Shown here: positions 43,069-53,168 of the stretch, in pieces | Layout of the letters: each line of letters starts with the position of its first letter | Position numbering within the stretch: position 1 is the stretch's first letter | Source of the DNA: Adenophora triphylla var. japonica | Lineage: Eukaryota; Streptophyta; Magnoliopsida; Asterales; Campanulaceae | Direction of reading: 5' to 3' | Length of the DNA stretch: 64,000 bases | NCBI GenBank assembly: GCA_022495995.1 | Contig: JAFEMH010002333.1 | Coordinates: 182,501 to 246,500 of the forward strand | Position numbers and translations under genes: made by a program | The notes under the pieces: model-generated | The model's database searches: none | The model's input: only the letters and a program-made list of their open reading frames with translations | Told to the model about the DNA's origin: nothing

Positions 43069-44656
43069 TGATAGATGTGTATTTACCCATCCAAATGATG
43101 CACTTTTAGGCTTTCTTTGTGTTTGATTCCCGAGTTTTATGTAGATTTGATGTGGTTTGTGAGTATTTTATGAGTACAGGGTATAGAGCTGATTAAAGAT
43201 GTATTTTATGGCTAAAAAGTGCAAAAAAAAATAAAGTGGAGCGGAGCAGAGAAGGAAAATAGTGAAATAAATGAGCTCCAAGGACCAAATGGGAAATATT
43301 GGGAAATTCAAGGACTAAACAGGAAATATGGAATTTTTGGACGAATTTGATTTATAAAAATTTATGGGATTAAATGAAAAATAAAATCTCAAAGAGCGAA
43401 GTGCAAAAGAATTCATTACAGTGGTCAAAGTGGACTTGACAATTGTGGAGACGAAACGAATAATAAAATTGGGTCAAGAGTGGCCGGCCACTTTGTGGTA
43501 CACGGCCAGAAGGAAGGAGCAATGTGGCCGGCCAGGAGGGGAGCTCTGCTAGGGCCATTGCCATTTGGGGCGGAGGTTGAAATGAAATGGGCCTGGGATG
43601 ATCTGTCAACAAGGGCGGTCGCTGTCCAGCTAAGGGCGGCCGCTGTTACTGAAGCAAATGGCCGAGTATCTTTCTGCCAACTTGGGCGTCCGCGCTAGCA
43701 TTCAAGGGCGGCCGCGCTACGTCGATTTCAACAACAGTGTGGCGATTTAAACAAGGGCATTATCGTATTTTCTCAGCTTGGTCCACAGATTTACCCTATT
43801 TTCTCTTTATAAATTGACACAGCCACGGTAGTTTGATATAGAACATATATCATATATCATATTATTAGAGTTAGATTTTTATGCTTTTCTTGGAACAATT
43901 GAAGAAGAAGAATTATTCATCAATTTCAGGTTTTAATATTTGTAAATTATGAGTAGCTAAATTTCTTAGATTTGTAGATTGTTTTGATCTTCGCCGAATT
44001 TCTATGCAATAATAGTATTTTAATTCTTTCAATTTAATTCCTTCTAGTTCATTAATAGATTTTAATTCCATGTTCTTGGATTCGAGACGTATGTTAAGAT
44101 ACGAACTCATCTTTGAATAATTGGGTATTTATTGAGCCATTAATTTGGGCGATTTATACATAGACTGCTATTAATTGAATAACTTGATCTGTGCCGTAAT
44201 AGAATCGGATCAACGTTAGGTTTTGATATTCTTTCGTGTTTAACGTATTCTTGGCATATTGTGAAACCGTAATAGAATAGAATTCACAAAATTAAGAGAG
44301 TATTTAGGATTGTAATCCGGCCACCTAACCGTGTCGATCCTAGCTAAAGTGAATGAACCCTAGAAGTTGAGTTGATGTTTTATAAGTAAAATTTTGCATA
44401 GAATGATGGTGAAGTGAAATCCAATCTACGAATCTCTGCTCATAATCTGTTTTCTCGTTTAGTTAGTTTTTTGTTATTTATTTTATGCTCTTAGTTCTAA
44501 ATCAAGTTATAAATTGTGGTTACAAAATTCACTGCTTTCACTTTACTTGTTTACCAACGAGTCTCTGTGGATTCGACCCCTGCATTTGCATACTGCTACA
44601 CCGGTAGTGAGTACACTTGCTCGGTTTTTATTACAAGAGGGAGTTTTCCTCCATCA
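43069..44656 (+). repeat. 5' LTR of the Athila-type element
   Basis: TGATAGATG..CTCCATCA, with GC-rich blocks (GGCCGGCCAC, AAGGGCGGCCGC) in U3 and a TTTATAAATTGACAC TATA-like region at about 43804. It contains ~130 bases (about 44450-44590) missing from the 3' LTR. Confidence 0.93.
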
Positions 44657-44662
44657 AGTTTT

Positions 44663-44680
44663 TGGCGTCGTTGCCGGGGA
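44663..44680 (+). other. Primer-binding site of the Athila-type element
   Basis: TGGCGTCGTTGCCGGGGA starts six bases after the LTR and matches, with one change, the TGGCGCCGTTGCCGGGGA site typical of Athila elements (usually assigned to Asp-tRNA). Confidence 0.88.
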
Positions 44681-44714
44681 CTTGTTGCAAGTAAACAAGT
44701 AGGTTAGGTAGTGA

Positions 44715-47192
44715 ATGCAAGGTCGTCGTTCTTTGAAGCCTACATTGGTGCCATTGGACGATAACATAAATAGATTTAAGGAAGCATTTGAGGGCGATCC
44801 CCTCTTTAATCCCCTGTTCTCAGATTCTGACACCGAATCAGAACCCTCCACCACCGAGGTAGAGGAAGAGAAAGCCGAGATGGCAGTACCACCGGCGCAG
44901 ACTATGAATGATTTCCTGAGACCTAGGGTAGACACATCTACCTCTTGCATAGTGTTGTCCGATGCAGCCAAAAATTTAGAGGTCAAAGGACAATACTTTG
45001 CCATGTTGCCAAGCTTTCACGGATTGCCTGGTGAGGATGCACTTACGTTCCTTAAAGAATATATTATTGTTGTTGCTCAATTTTTGTTAAGACAGGGAGT
45101 GACTGAGGAGCAAATTAGACTGAAGTGTTTTCCTTACACTCTTAAGGGAGTGGCTAAAACATGGTTGATGATGCTTGCACCGAGCAGCATTAGTACTTGG
45201 GGAGAATTACAAGATGTGTTCCTTAAAAGATATTACCCACATCATCTTTTGGCTGGTTTTAGACAGAAATTGATGACATTTTCCCAAGATGTGGGGGAGC
45301 CCTTTCATGAGGCATGGGAAAGATTTAATACAATGTTAATGCAATGTCCCCAACACAATTTCACACTACCCTCACTGAACCAAGCCTTTTATGATGGCTT
45401 GAATGACAATGGTCAATCAATGGTTGACAATGCTGCTGGAGGCTCGATAGGAGCCAAGACCCCGGAAGAAACTAAAGCTTTATTTGAGATGTTGAGTGCT
45501 AACTCTCAACAAAAGAGTTCGAGGGGTAAAACAAGGGGGGTACTTGAATTGAATGATAGTGATAATATTTCAAAGCAGATTGCACTTTTAAATAATAAAT
45601 TGGATAAATTGACTGCTTGTGGCACTTCTGCTGGTGCCAATGTTATTACTGATTATTGTACAAATTGTGGTTTATCATCTCATGTGACTAATATGTGTCC
45701 AAGTGCAGCAAATTTTTCCTATTGTCCTGAACAGGCACATGCTTTCAACGGATATGGACAAAGACCACCACCCCAAGGCAACCCATACGGTAACTACAAT
45801 TCATGGGGTGGCTATCATAATCAGCAAGTAAAACCCCTTCATGTGCCACCACATGGACAACATGGTAGGGAGCCTTGGGAGCTGGCAGTCCAGCAGTTAA
45901 GGATGGAGATGCAGCAAAGTAATAGAAATACAGATGCTGCGTTTGAAAAGATGGGCACACAAGTAGAGCAATTTGTGAAGGTTGCCCAAGAGTTGATGAA
46001 AGAGAAGAACCCACCTGAGCAAGCAAAGTCAATCACAACAGTGTGGGATGAAAGTGAGGAAATTGAGGAGGTATTTCTATCTTCCCTTGATAATTTTGAA
46101 TGTGATAATATTGATAATGTTAGTGAGGAAGAGGATGAGATTGGGGAGGTTCAATATGTATTTTCTGCATTAAATTTAGAAACCCCTCCCCCCAATGTTG
46201 TGAAAATCACACCCCAGAGAGGTGTGGAGTTTGAAAAGATTAAACATGTTCAAAAAGACCCCGGGTGTTTCACTATCCCAATTTCTTTAGGGGGTCAAAA
46301 TTTTAAAGGTTTGTTGGATCTTGGGGCAAGTGTTAATGTGATGCCCTTTCATGTTTTTAGAAGTTTGGGGGTATGTGAGTTGAAACCACCCATGAGAGAC
46401 TTGCAATTGGCGGATCTCTCAATTAAAAGACCTTTAGGGGTTCTTGAAGGAGTGTTGGTTAAAATTGATAAAATCATTATCCCCATTGACTTTTATGTGA
46501 TGTGTATGGAGGGATCAAGTGAGGAACAACTGAAAACTCCCATTCTGCTTGGGAGACCATTTATGTTTGACACTAAGGCCACCATTGATGTGTGTCAAGG
46601 GGTGGTGTCCTTGAGAGGTATGGAGGAGGAATGTAAGTTTTGTATGCTTAAAAATGATAAGAAACCCTTCCCCAAAGATGGTTTTGTAGGAGCCATAACA
46701 GATTTTCCAATTTTTAAAGATGATGTGAATGGATGTGAAAAAAGTGGGGATAATGCGGACGTTTGTCCCGTGGCTAGTAACATTAAGGCCGACCAATACT
46801 CTAGGAGTAACGGGTCGTATCACTCCCCACACGACTCCCATAAAGAGTCGATTCCATCACATTTACCACAAGGGCCTTCAAAATCGAGAGTTAGTGAGGA
46901 GAGTTATAGTGATTTATCTGATTCTATATTTGCTACGATTTTTGTGCACGATAACTCTCTTGATCTTGGTTGTGAGAATGGTGTTTTGCAGGTTGAAGAA
47001 AAGATTGAGTTCGGGGGTGAAAACCCCAATAAAAGAAAAAGAAAAAGGGGTAAGCACAAGCGTAAAGTTTTAAAAATAAATTTGGCTTTACCCCTACTTG
47101 TTGACAATGGAGAGCTGATTTGGAAAGAGAAGGGCGTTTGTGCCCGTGAGAAAAGGAGATGGTCCAAAGGCCGCAAAGCAAAGGCCAAGTAA
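44715..47192 (+). CDS. gag: Athila-type Gag with aspartic protease domain
   Basis: An 825-codon intact frame. An acidic N-terminus is followed by the gag capsid-like domain (~100-230): CFPYTLKGVAKTWLMMLAPS, DVFLKRYYPHHL and FHEAWERFNTMLMQCPQHN are all typical of Athila/Tat Gag. A knuckle CTNCGLSSHVTNMCPS lies at ~315, with His/Cys spacing degenerate from CCHC. A retropepsin-like segment at ~520-640 (FTIPISLGGQNFKGLLDLGA then SVNVMPFHVFRSLGV) has the DLGAS variant of the usual D-[ST]-G triad. A Lys/Arg-rich end (KRKRKRGKHKRK) could be nuclear-directing or RNA-binding. There is no RT after the stop. The product would package element RNA in trans with proteins from a complete relative. Confidence 0.9.
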   Translation: MQGRRSLKPTLVPLDDNINRFKEAFEGDPLFNPLFSDSDTESEPSTTEVEEEKAEMAVPPAQTMNDFLRPRVDTSTSCIVLSDAAKNLEVKGQYFAMLPSFHGLPGEDALTFLKEYIIVVAQFLLRQGVTEEQIRLKCFPYTLKGVAKTWLMMLAPSSISTWGELQDVFLKRYYPHHLLAGFRQKLMTFSQDVGEPFHEAWERFNTMLMQCPQHNFTLPSLNQAFYDGLNDNGQSMVDNAAGGSIGAKTPEETKALFEMLSANSQQKSSRGKTRGVLELNDSDNISKQIALLNNKLDKLTACGTSAGANVITDYCTNCGLSSHVTNMCPSAANFSYCPEQAHAFNGYGQRPPPQGNPYGNYNSWGGYHNQQVKPLHVPPHGQHGREPWELAVQQLRMEMQQSNRNTDAAFEKMGTQVEQFVKVAQELMKEKNPPEQAKSITTVWDESEEIEEVFLSSLDNFECDNIDNVSEEEDEIGEVQYVFSALNLETPPPNVVKITPQRGVEFEKIKHVQKDPGCFTIPISLGGQNFKGLLDLGASVNVMPFHVFRSLGVCELKPPMRDLQLADLSIKRPLGVLEGVLVKIDKIIIPIDFYVMCMEGSSEEQLKTPILLGRPFMFDTKATIDVCQGVVSLRGMEEECKFCMLKNDKKPFPKDGFVGAITDFPIFKDDVNGCEKSGDNADVCPVASNIKADQYSRSNGSYHSPHDSHKESIPSHLPQGPSKSRVSEESYSDLSDSIFATIFVHDNSLDLGCENGVLQVEEKIEFGGENPNKRKRKRGKHKRKVLKINLALPLLVDNGELIWKEKGVCAREKRRWSKGRKAKAK

Positions 47193-48801
47193 GCTTGGGA
47201 CCATAGTCGGGCTAACGACTTTAACCAAATGCGCTGCTTGGGAGGCAACCCAATGAGGTATGTTTTATTTTTATGTTAATTACTGTTTAGTAGTGTCTTG
47301 CTATCTGTCGAACCCAAGGCACGCTTTTGTTCTCTTTTCTATGAGGACATAGCATGTTTTAAGTTTGGGGGTGGGCAACTCTTCGAGTTTGTGGGTTTAT
47401 AGGGGAGTGTATATAGTGTCACCCTAAAAAAAAAATAGAAAAATTTTAAAAAATTTGTTCTTTTCATAGTTGGGATGTTGGCCAAAGTCTGTGATGATTA
47501 GAGTGTACTTTAATTTTAAAATCACATGTGCTATTATTAGTGTGGTGATTGGGATTGCATTGAAACATTTAAATTATGATTGCACCACCTCTCACTTCCG
47601 TATCATATTCTTGGTCATTGTCATCAACTTAGGTGCCTTTTATGGGATCACTTTGTGTATTCTCGGGGTCCCTAGAACATGTTTGCATGATTGTCAATAA
47701 CACGTCAATAGGTTACTTGATATATATGGCTATTTTTGAATCCCTTTTTGTGAGCCTTAAACTTTCTCGTCACTAAATAAAATTTTTTCGCTAGAACCCC
47801 TTTTGAGCTTGAAAAAGAATGGAATCTCTCATAAAGTGGGAGGTTATCTTAGACCACCATTCGCCTTCATTTGTACCCTCATTGTCCCACCCTTTTTAAC
47901 TTATACACTATTTTCTCACCCTTTCAAGAAAGTGAAACTAGGGAAAGAATGGGAATATTTTGGGGGATGTGTTGAAAATCAACGGGTTGTGTGGAAAGTG
48001 GTCACGAAAATAAAGAAGTGGGTCATGTTATGTAATAAAAAGAGGGGCTTGAGCAAAATAGTAAATGCACATTCTTTGTGATACATATGTGCAAAGTAAA
48101 AAAAAAAAAAAGCCTTGCCCTCTCTAATGTCAATGTGGAAATTATGTTTCAAGGTGACCAAAGAAAGTAATGGAATGTGCTCAACCCCATGTCGATGTAT
48201 GAAAAAGTTTTAGTTTGTGGGTTGGCACATTGGGAAGTAATAAGGGTGAGTGGAGGAATTATAATCAAAGTGAGGATGTATTGTTAAAAGAAGACTTTCT
48301 AGTTTCACTTTCTTATGTTCGTATGTCCTTACCTTCATTTGTAACCATGAACCTAGCCCTGCGATCTTTCGCACTTAACTTTGAGCCATATTATTCTTTC
48401 AATATCGAGTAACCGGGTTGACAATCGTGTAAATATGCATATGAGTGTCCTTTTTTGGGTTGTACTATCTATAACATATTGATTTAGAGCATCACTTAGT
48501 GAATCCATAAACAATCTTAGGTTGTTGACAGTGACCTCCCATAATTCATTCATCATTCAGGCATGCGGTGGAAAATTGTGAGTTTTATGCTTCAATGTGA
48601 TTGTAATCCCATTACTGTGGTGGCACTTGTTGATTATGTGTGTTGGTGAGAATCTGAGACTTGTATGGCCAATGACTCATCTGTGATAGAACAACCTCAA
48701 AAATAATTATTGTGTTTTAATGTTTTATTTAGAGTAGCTTTATTTTACTTCTTTTAGTTTTGTTTTACTCGGGACGAGCAAAAGGTTAGTTTGTGGGTGT
48801 T
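47193..48801 (+). other. Untranslated internal region and polypurine-like tract
   Basis: After the gag stop comes GTCGGGCTAACGACTTTAAC then GCTTGGGAGGCAACCC, a phrase typical of the region downstream of gag in Athila-like elements. About 1.5 kb follows without a convincing gene. GTTAGTTTGTGGGTGTT just before 48802 serves the polypurine role. Confidence 0.7.
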
Positions 48802-50242
48802 TGATGGATGTGTATTTACCCATCCAAATGATGCACTTTTAGGCTTTCTTTGTGTTTGATTCCCGAGTTTTATGTAGATTTGATGTGGTTTGTGAGTATT
48901 TTATGAGTACAGGGTATAGAGCTGATTAAAGATGTATTTTATGGCTAAAAAGTGCAAAAAGAATAAAGTGAAGCGGAGCAGAGAAGGAAAATAGTGAAAT
49001 AAATGAGCTCCAAGGACCAAATGGGAAATATTTGGAAATTCAAGGACTAAACAGGAAATATGGAATTTTTGGACGAATTTGATTTATAAAAATTCATGGG
49101 ATTAAATGAAAAATAAAATCTCAAAGAGCGAAGTGCAAAAGAATTCATTACAGTGGTCAAAGTGGACTTGTCAATTGTGGAGACGAAACGAATAATAAAA
49201 TTGGGCCAAGAGTGGCCGGCCACTTTGTGGTACACGGCCAGAAGGAAGGAGCAATGTGGCCGGCCAGGAGGGGAGCACTGCTAGGGCCATTGCCATTTGG
49301 GGCCGAGGTTGAAATGAAATGGGCCTGGGATGATCTGTCAATAAGGGCGGTCGCTGTCTAGCTAAGGGCGGCCGCTGTTACTGAAGCAAATGGCCGAGTA
49401 ACTTTCTGCCAACTTGGGCGTCCGCGCTAGCATTCAAGGGCGGCCGCGCTACGTCGATTTCAACAACACTGTGGCGATTTAAACAAGGGCATTATCGTAT
49501 TTTCTCAGCTTGGTCCACAGATTTACCCTATTTTTTATAAATTGACACAGCCACGGTAGTTTGATATAGAACATATATCATATATCATATTATTAGAGTT
49601 AGATTTTTATGCTTTTCTTGAAACAATTGAAGAAGAAGAATTATTCATCAATCCAGGTTTTATTTTTTGTAAATTATGAGTAGCTAAATTCCTTAGATTT
49701 GTAGATTGTTTTGATCTTCACCGGATTTCTATGCATTAATATTTTAATTCTTTCAATTTAATTCCTTCTAGTTCATTAATAGATTTTAATTCCATGTTCT
49801 TGGATTCGAAACGTATGTTAAGATACGAACTCATCTTTGAATAATTGGGTATTTATTGAGCCATTAATTTGGGCGATTTATACATAGACTGCTATTAATT
49901 AAATAACTTGATCTGTGCCGTAATAGAATCGGATCAACGTTAGGTTTTGATATTCTTTCGTGTTTAACGTATTCATGGCATATTGTGGAACCGTAATAGA
50001 ATTCACAATATTAAGAGAGTATTTAGGATTGTAATCCGGCCACCTAACCGTGTCGATCCTAGCTAAAGTGAATGAACCCTAGAAGTTTAGTTGATGTTTT
50101 ATAAGTAAAATTTTGCATAGAATGATGGTGAAGTGAAATCCATTCTACGAATCTCTGCTCATAATCTGCATTTGCATACTGCTACACCGGTAGTGAGTAC
50201 ACTTGCTCGGTTTTTATTACAAGAGGGAGTTTTCCTCCATCA
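48802..50242 (+). repeat. 3' LTR of the Athila-type element
   Basis: TGATGGATG..CTCCATCA, collinear with the 5' LTR, with one ~130-bp deletion near 50168 and a few small indels. Confidence 0.93.
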
Positions 50243-50247
50243 ATGCT
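50243..50247. repeat. 5-bp target-site duplication of the Athila-type element, right
   Basis: ATGCT, identical to 43064-43068. Confidence 0.9.
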
Positions 50248-50319
50248 CTACCATCGAATGTTAATGTAAGTTTTCTAACCATTTAAATTTGTTAAAAATG
50301 TCATTTCTGTTTCGTAGCT

Positions 50320-50545
50320 CAAATTCGGCCAGTAGTGACCGAAAATCTGTTCAGGTTCGGCCACGCCCGGCCGAAATTCAGCTATGGTTCGGCCACACCC
50401 GGCCGAAAATTTAAAATTTTTCGGCTCTGGTTTGCCGAATCTGGGCTGTTTTTCGGTCAGTAACGGCCGAATTTTTGAAATATTTCGGCCACACCCAGCC
50501 GAACCATCGAAGAAAATTCGGCCACCACTGGCCGAACCTTTGTTT
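50320..50545. repeat. GGCCGAA palindrome cluster in intron 1 of the MULE-2 gene
   Basis: About ten TTCGGCC or GGCCGAA half-sites, often paired around CASYACTGG or CACRCCC centres (for example TTCGGCCACGCCCGGCCGAA). The intron is otherwise unremarkable. Confidence 0.9.
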
Positions 50546-52504
50546 TTCTGCTTACACCTCCCTTATTGTTTTATTGAATTGTTGCAGTATTCCCTGGGTG
50601 ACAACAACTATGTCTCGGTTGATTTTGAAAGCGTTTTGCGAGACTACACCCCAGAATTCACAATGCCCTTGTTTTTTCGAGACCGAAAAATAATGTTTGA
50701 ATGGGTGCGTAAAAAGGGGGAAGAGCATGGGTTTGTCATCGTAGTCGGTCGGATAACGGGAGCCGTAATTTCGCTCCTCGAATGACGCTTGTTTGTGATC
50801 GGTGGGGGAAATACAAGGAAAAACCAATCTCTCTGTCCTCTCAAGGAACTGCCAACCTTGAAATATTGGGATTGGGGAAAAAAGAAAATAGAGAGAGCGG
50901 AACAAAGAAATGCGGTTGTAAGTTTCAGTTGAACGCCAGACAAGTCACGGTTGATGGTGAATGGCAATTAAAAGTGGTTTGTGGCTTTCACAATCATCCG
51001 ATTTGCGAATCCATGTTGGGTCACTCTTATGCCGGTAGATTACTGAAATCAGAGGAGGAGTACGTGATAGAATTGTCACATGCAAATAGCCGGCCGAAGG
51101 ATATTTTACATGGATTAAAAGAGAAATTTTCGGAAAACAAGTCCATAATACGAACTATTTATAATGCGCGAGTGAAGAACAGGATAAATGAGCATGCGGT
51201 CGTTCTCAAATCTAACAGCTCATGTTTAAATTGACCGATCATGCTTATCACTTCGAATATCGTCAATGCGAGAATACAAATGTCATTAAGGAGATATTCT
51301 TTGCTCATCCGAAAAGCATTGAATTGATGAAGGCATTTTCATACGTCTTGAAGAAGAGATTCGAAATCGGTACAATGAGATTCGCAATACTCTTGATTTA
51401 AGATTTGAGGCAGCTCCACGAACCGGAAAGATTTTGATTGTTCGGAGATTGACCGAGATTTTTCATCCTGCAACAACAATGGCTAATGAACCTGCAGTTA
51501 AAACAAATAAAAAGGGTCGTCCTAAAGCAAAGAATGCTAAGTTCCTCAAATCCACGAAGCGGGATCCTAGCGCATTTGAGTACGTGGAGGCCATACCCGA
51601 CCAAGTGTAATTCAACACCGATGCAAATCAAGGGTCTCCGATGTTATCTGCAAAAGCCAAGTTACAGGTAACCTCAAAACTGTTTATATTATTCAGTTAA
51701 ACTTTTATATCATGAAATAATTTTATTTATGTTTAATTTTTTCTTTTTTTGAATTTATCTTATAGCCCGTTCGTCGAAAAAGTCAACATGCAATCAAATA
51801 TCTTAATCAACTACTGGTTTTCATGCATGGTTATATTGAGAAAATAGTTGATGTGCGGGGTGATGGGAATTGTGGCTTCCGGTGTATTGCGGAGTTACTT
51901 GGCCGTGATTCAAATGAGTGGCGATGGGTTCGGGAAGTGTTATATCAGGAGGTTTTTGGAAATCAAGAGTTGTATACTGAGTTATTCATGGGCGAGGATA
52001 TGGTGGATAAAGTCCTTTCTGCTATTCACTGGTTTGATGGACCATGCGGAGAAGCAAATTGGTTTGATGCTACAGAAATGGGTTACGCTGTTGCAAATGC
52101 ATTCAACGTTGCGTTGGTGACTTTGAGTAACACCTTGTCTTTGACCTTCCTTCCTCTACGAAAATCAAAGCCACATAACCCAAAATTGATTTGCATATGC
52201 TATGTCAACGACAATCATTACATTCATGCCAAGTTGAAGGAAGGATGTCCATTGCCACCAGTATTATACAAATGGTATGATTGCCGAGCTGAATGTGCAA
52301 CCGGATGGCTAGATTCTTATCAAGATCGATTAATACAAGTACCCGAAACATCAATTTATGTAATTGATATTAAATAATTTTATTTATGTTAAATATTATG
52401 ATTTGTGGTGTTACATATCTTTAAATAATTTTCATTTATTATTACATTCCATTTTTTATTAACTAAATTTAACTAACTTTAATAAACAGAAAAAAAAATG
52501 GAAT

Positions 52505-52815
52505 TTTTTATTTTTTTGGAATGGTTCAGCCGGTAGTGGCTGAATTTTGTCAAATATTTCGGCCAGTACCTGTCGAAAAACTAAAGAAAATTCGGTCAGT
52601 ACTGGCCGAACCTTTGTAACTATGGCAAAAAAATTTTAAAAAATTTCAGCCAATGCTTAGAACACGTAACAATGTTTTTTCGTGAACGTTTCCAAAAAAA
52701 AACACACTTATTCTAGGTCTCGGTCAGTACTGGTCGAACAGTAATGAGGTTTTCGGTCAGTACTGGCCGAACTTCTTGACTGGTTCAGTCAGTACTGGCC
52801 GAATTTTTTCCAGTT
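52505..52815. repeat. GGCCGAA palindrome cluster between OTU and PMD genes
   Basis: TTCGGCCAGTACCTGTCGAA, TTCGGTCAGTACTGGCCGAA (twice) and related forms. It lies between the 3' ends of the two convergent genes. Confidence 0.9.
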
Positions 52816-53168
52816 TTTCGACATGTACTTGCTGTATTCTGCACTAACCAGGGCACGTCCCCGACTCGTCTATGCTGCAACCATCAACCATACACACATA
52901 TATATACAAACCATAAACCATATATATACAAATTATGCACCAGCCAATCACCCCCCATACACATAAAACCATTAACCCATATACGCACTCACCTCATACT
53001 TACACCAACCAATTACTCCATATATATACAAACCATAAATCCATAAATCAATTATTTCAAACATGAAATATAAAACCAAAAATAATTGTTCATATAATCA
53101 TTACCACATTTTCAAACATCAAATACAAAACCAAAAATAATTGTTCAAAAAAAACCAAAACTACAAAT
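52816..53168. other. Intergenic DNA 3' of the PMD gene
   Basis: ACCATAAACCATATATATAC-type short repeats and a duplicated TTTTCAAACATCAAATACAAAAC phrase. No gene seen. Confidence 0.5.

Larger units (their letters stand above)
43069..50242 (+). mobile_element. Athila-type Ty3/gypsy element, gag-protease only (TR-GAG type)
   Basis: 7174 bp between exact 5-bp duplications, with LTRs of 1588 and 1441 bp that begin TGATRGATG and end CCTCCATCA. The internal region has a primer-binding site, one gag-protease frame and a polypurine-like tract before the 3' LTR, but no reverse transcriptase, RNase H or integrase. This matches the described TR-GAG class of non-autonomous elements. The two LTRs are very similar apart from deletions, so the insertion is recent. 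It interrupts the coding sequence of MULE-2. Confidence 0.92.
43060..52377 (+). pseudogene. MULE-2 DNA-binding domain fused to intact OTU cysteine protease
   Basis: Exon 1 is split by the Athila-type element: MDA lies at 43060-43068 and LPSNVN at 50248-50265, followed by GTAAG. Exon 2 starts at 50588 (YSLGDNNYVSVDFESVL, then a FAR1/MULE DNA-binding domain with KCGCKFQL and WQLKVVCGFHNHPIC). After a frameshift near 51220 comes IFFAHPKSIELMKAFSYVL, the entry to the MULE core. The core and SWIM finger are then deleted, and from 51356 a C-terminal linker follows (LTEIFHPATT, GRPKAKNAKFLKSTKRD), with a TAA at ~51608. The last exon (51766-52377) is an undamaged OTU domain: counting from Met 51823, Asp14 and Cys17 in RGDGNCGFRC and His132 in VNDNHYIHA form the expected catalytic set. 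Another frameshift lies near 50745. The OTU exon alone remains open. Confidence 0.88.
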
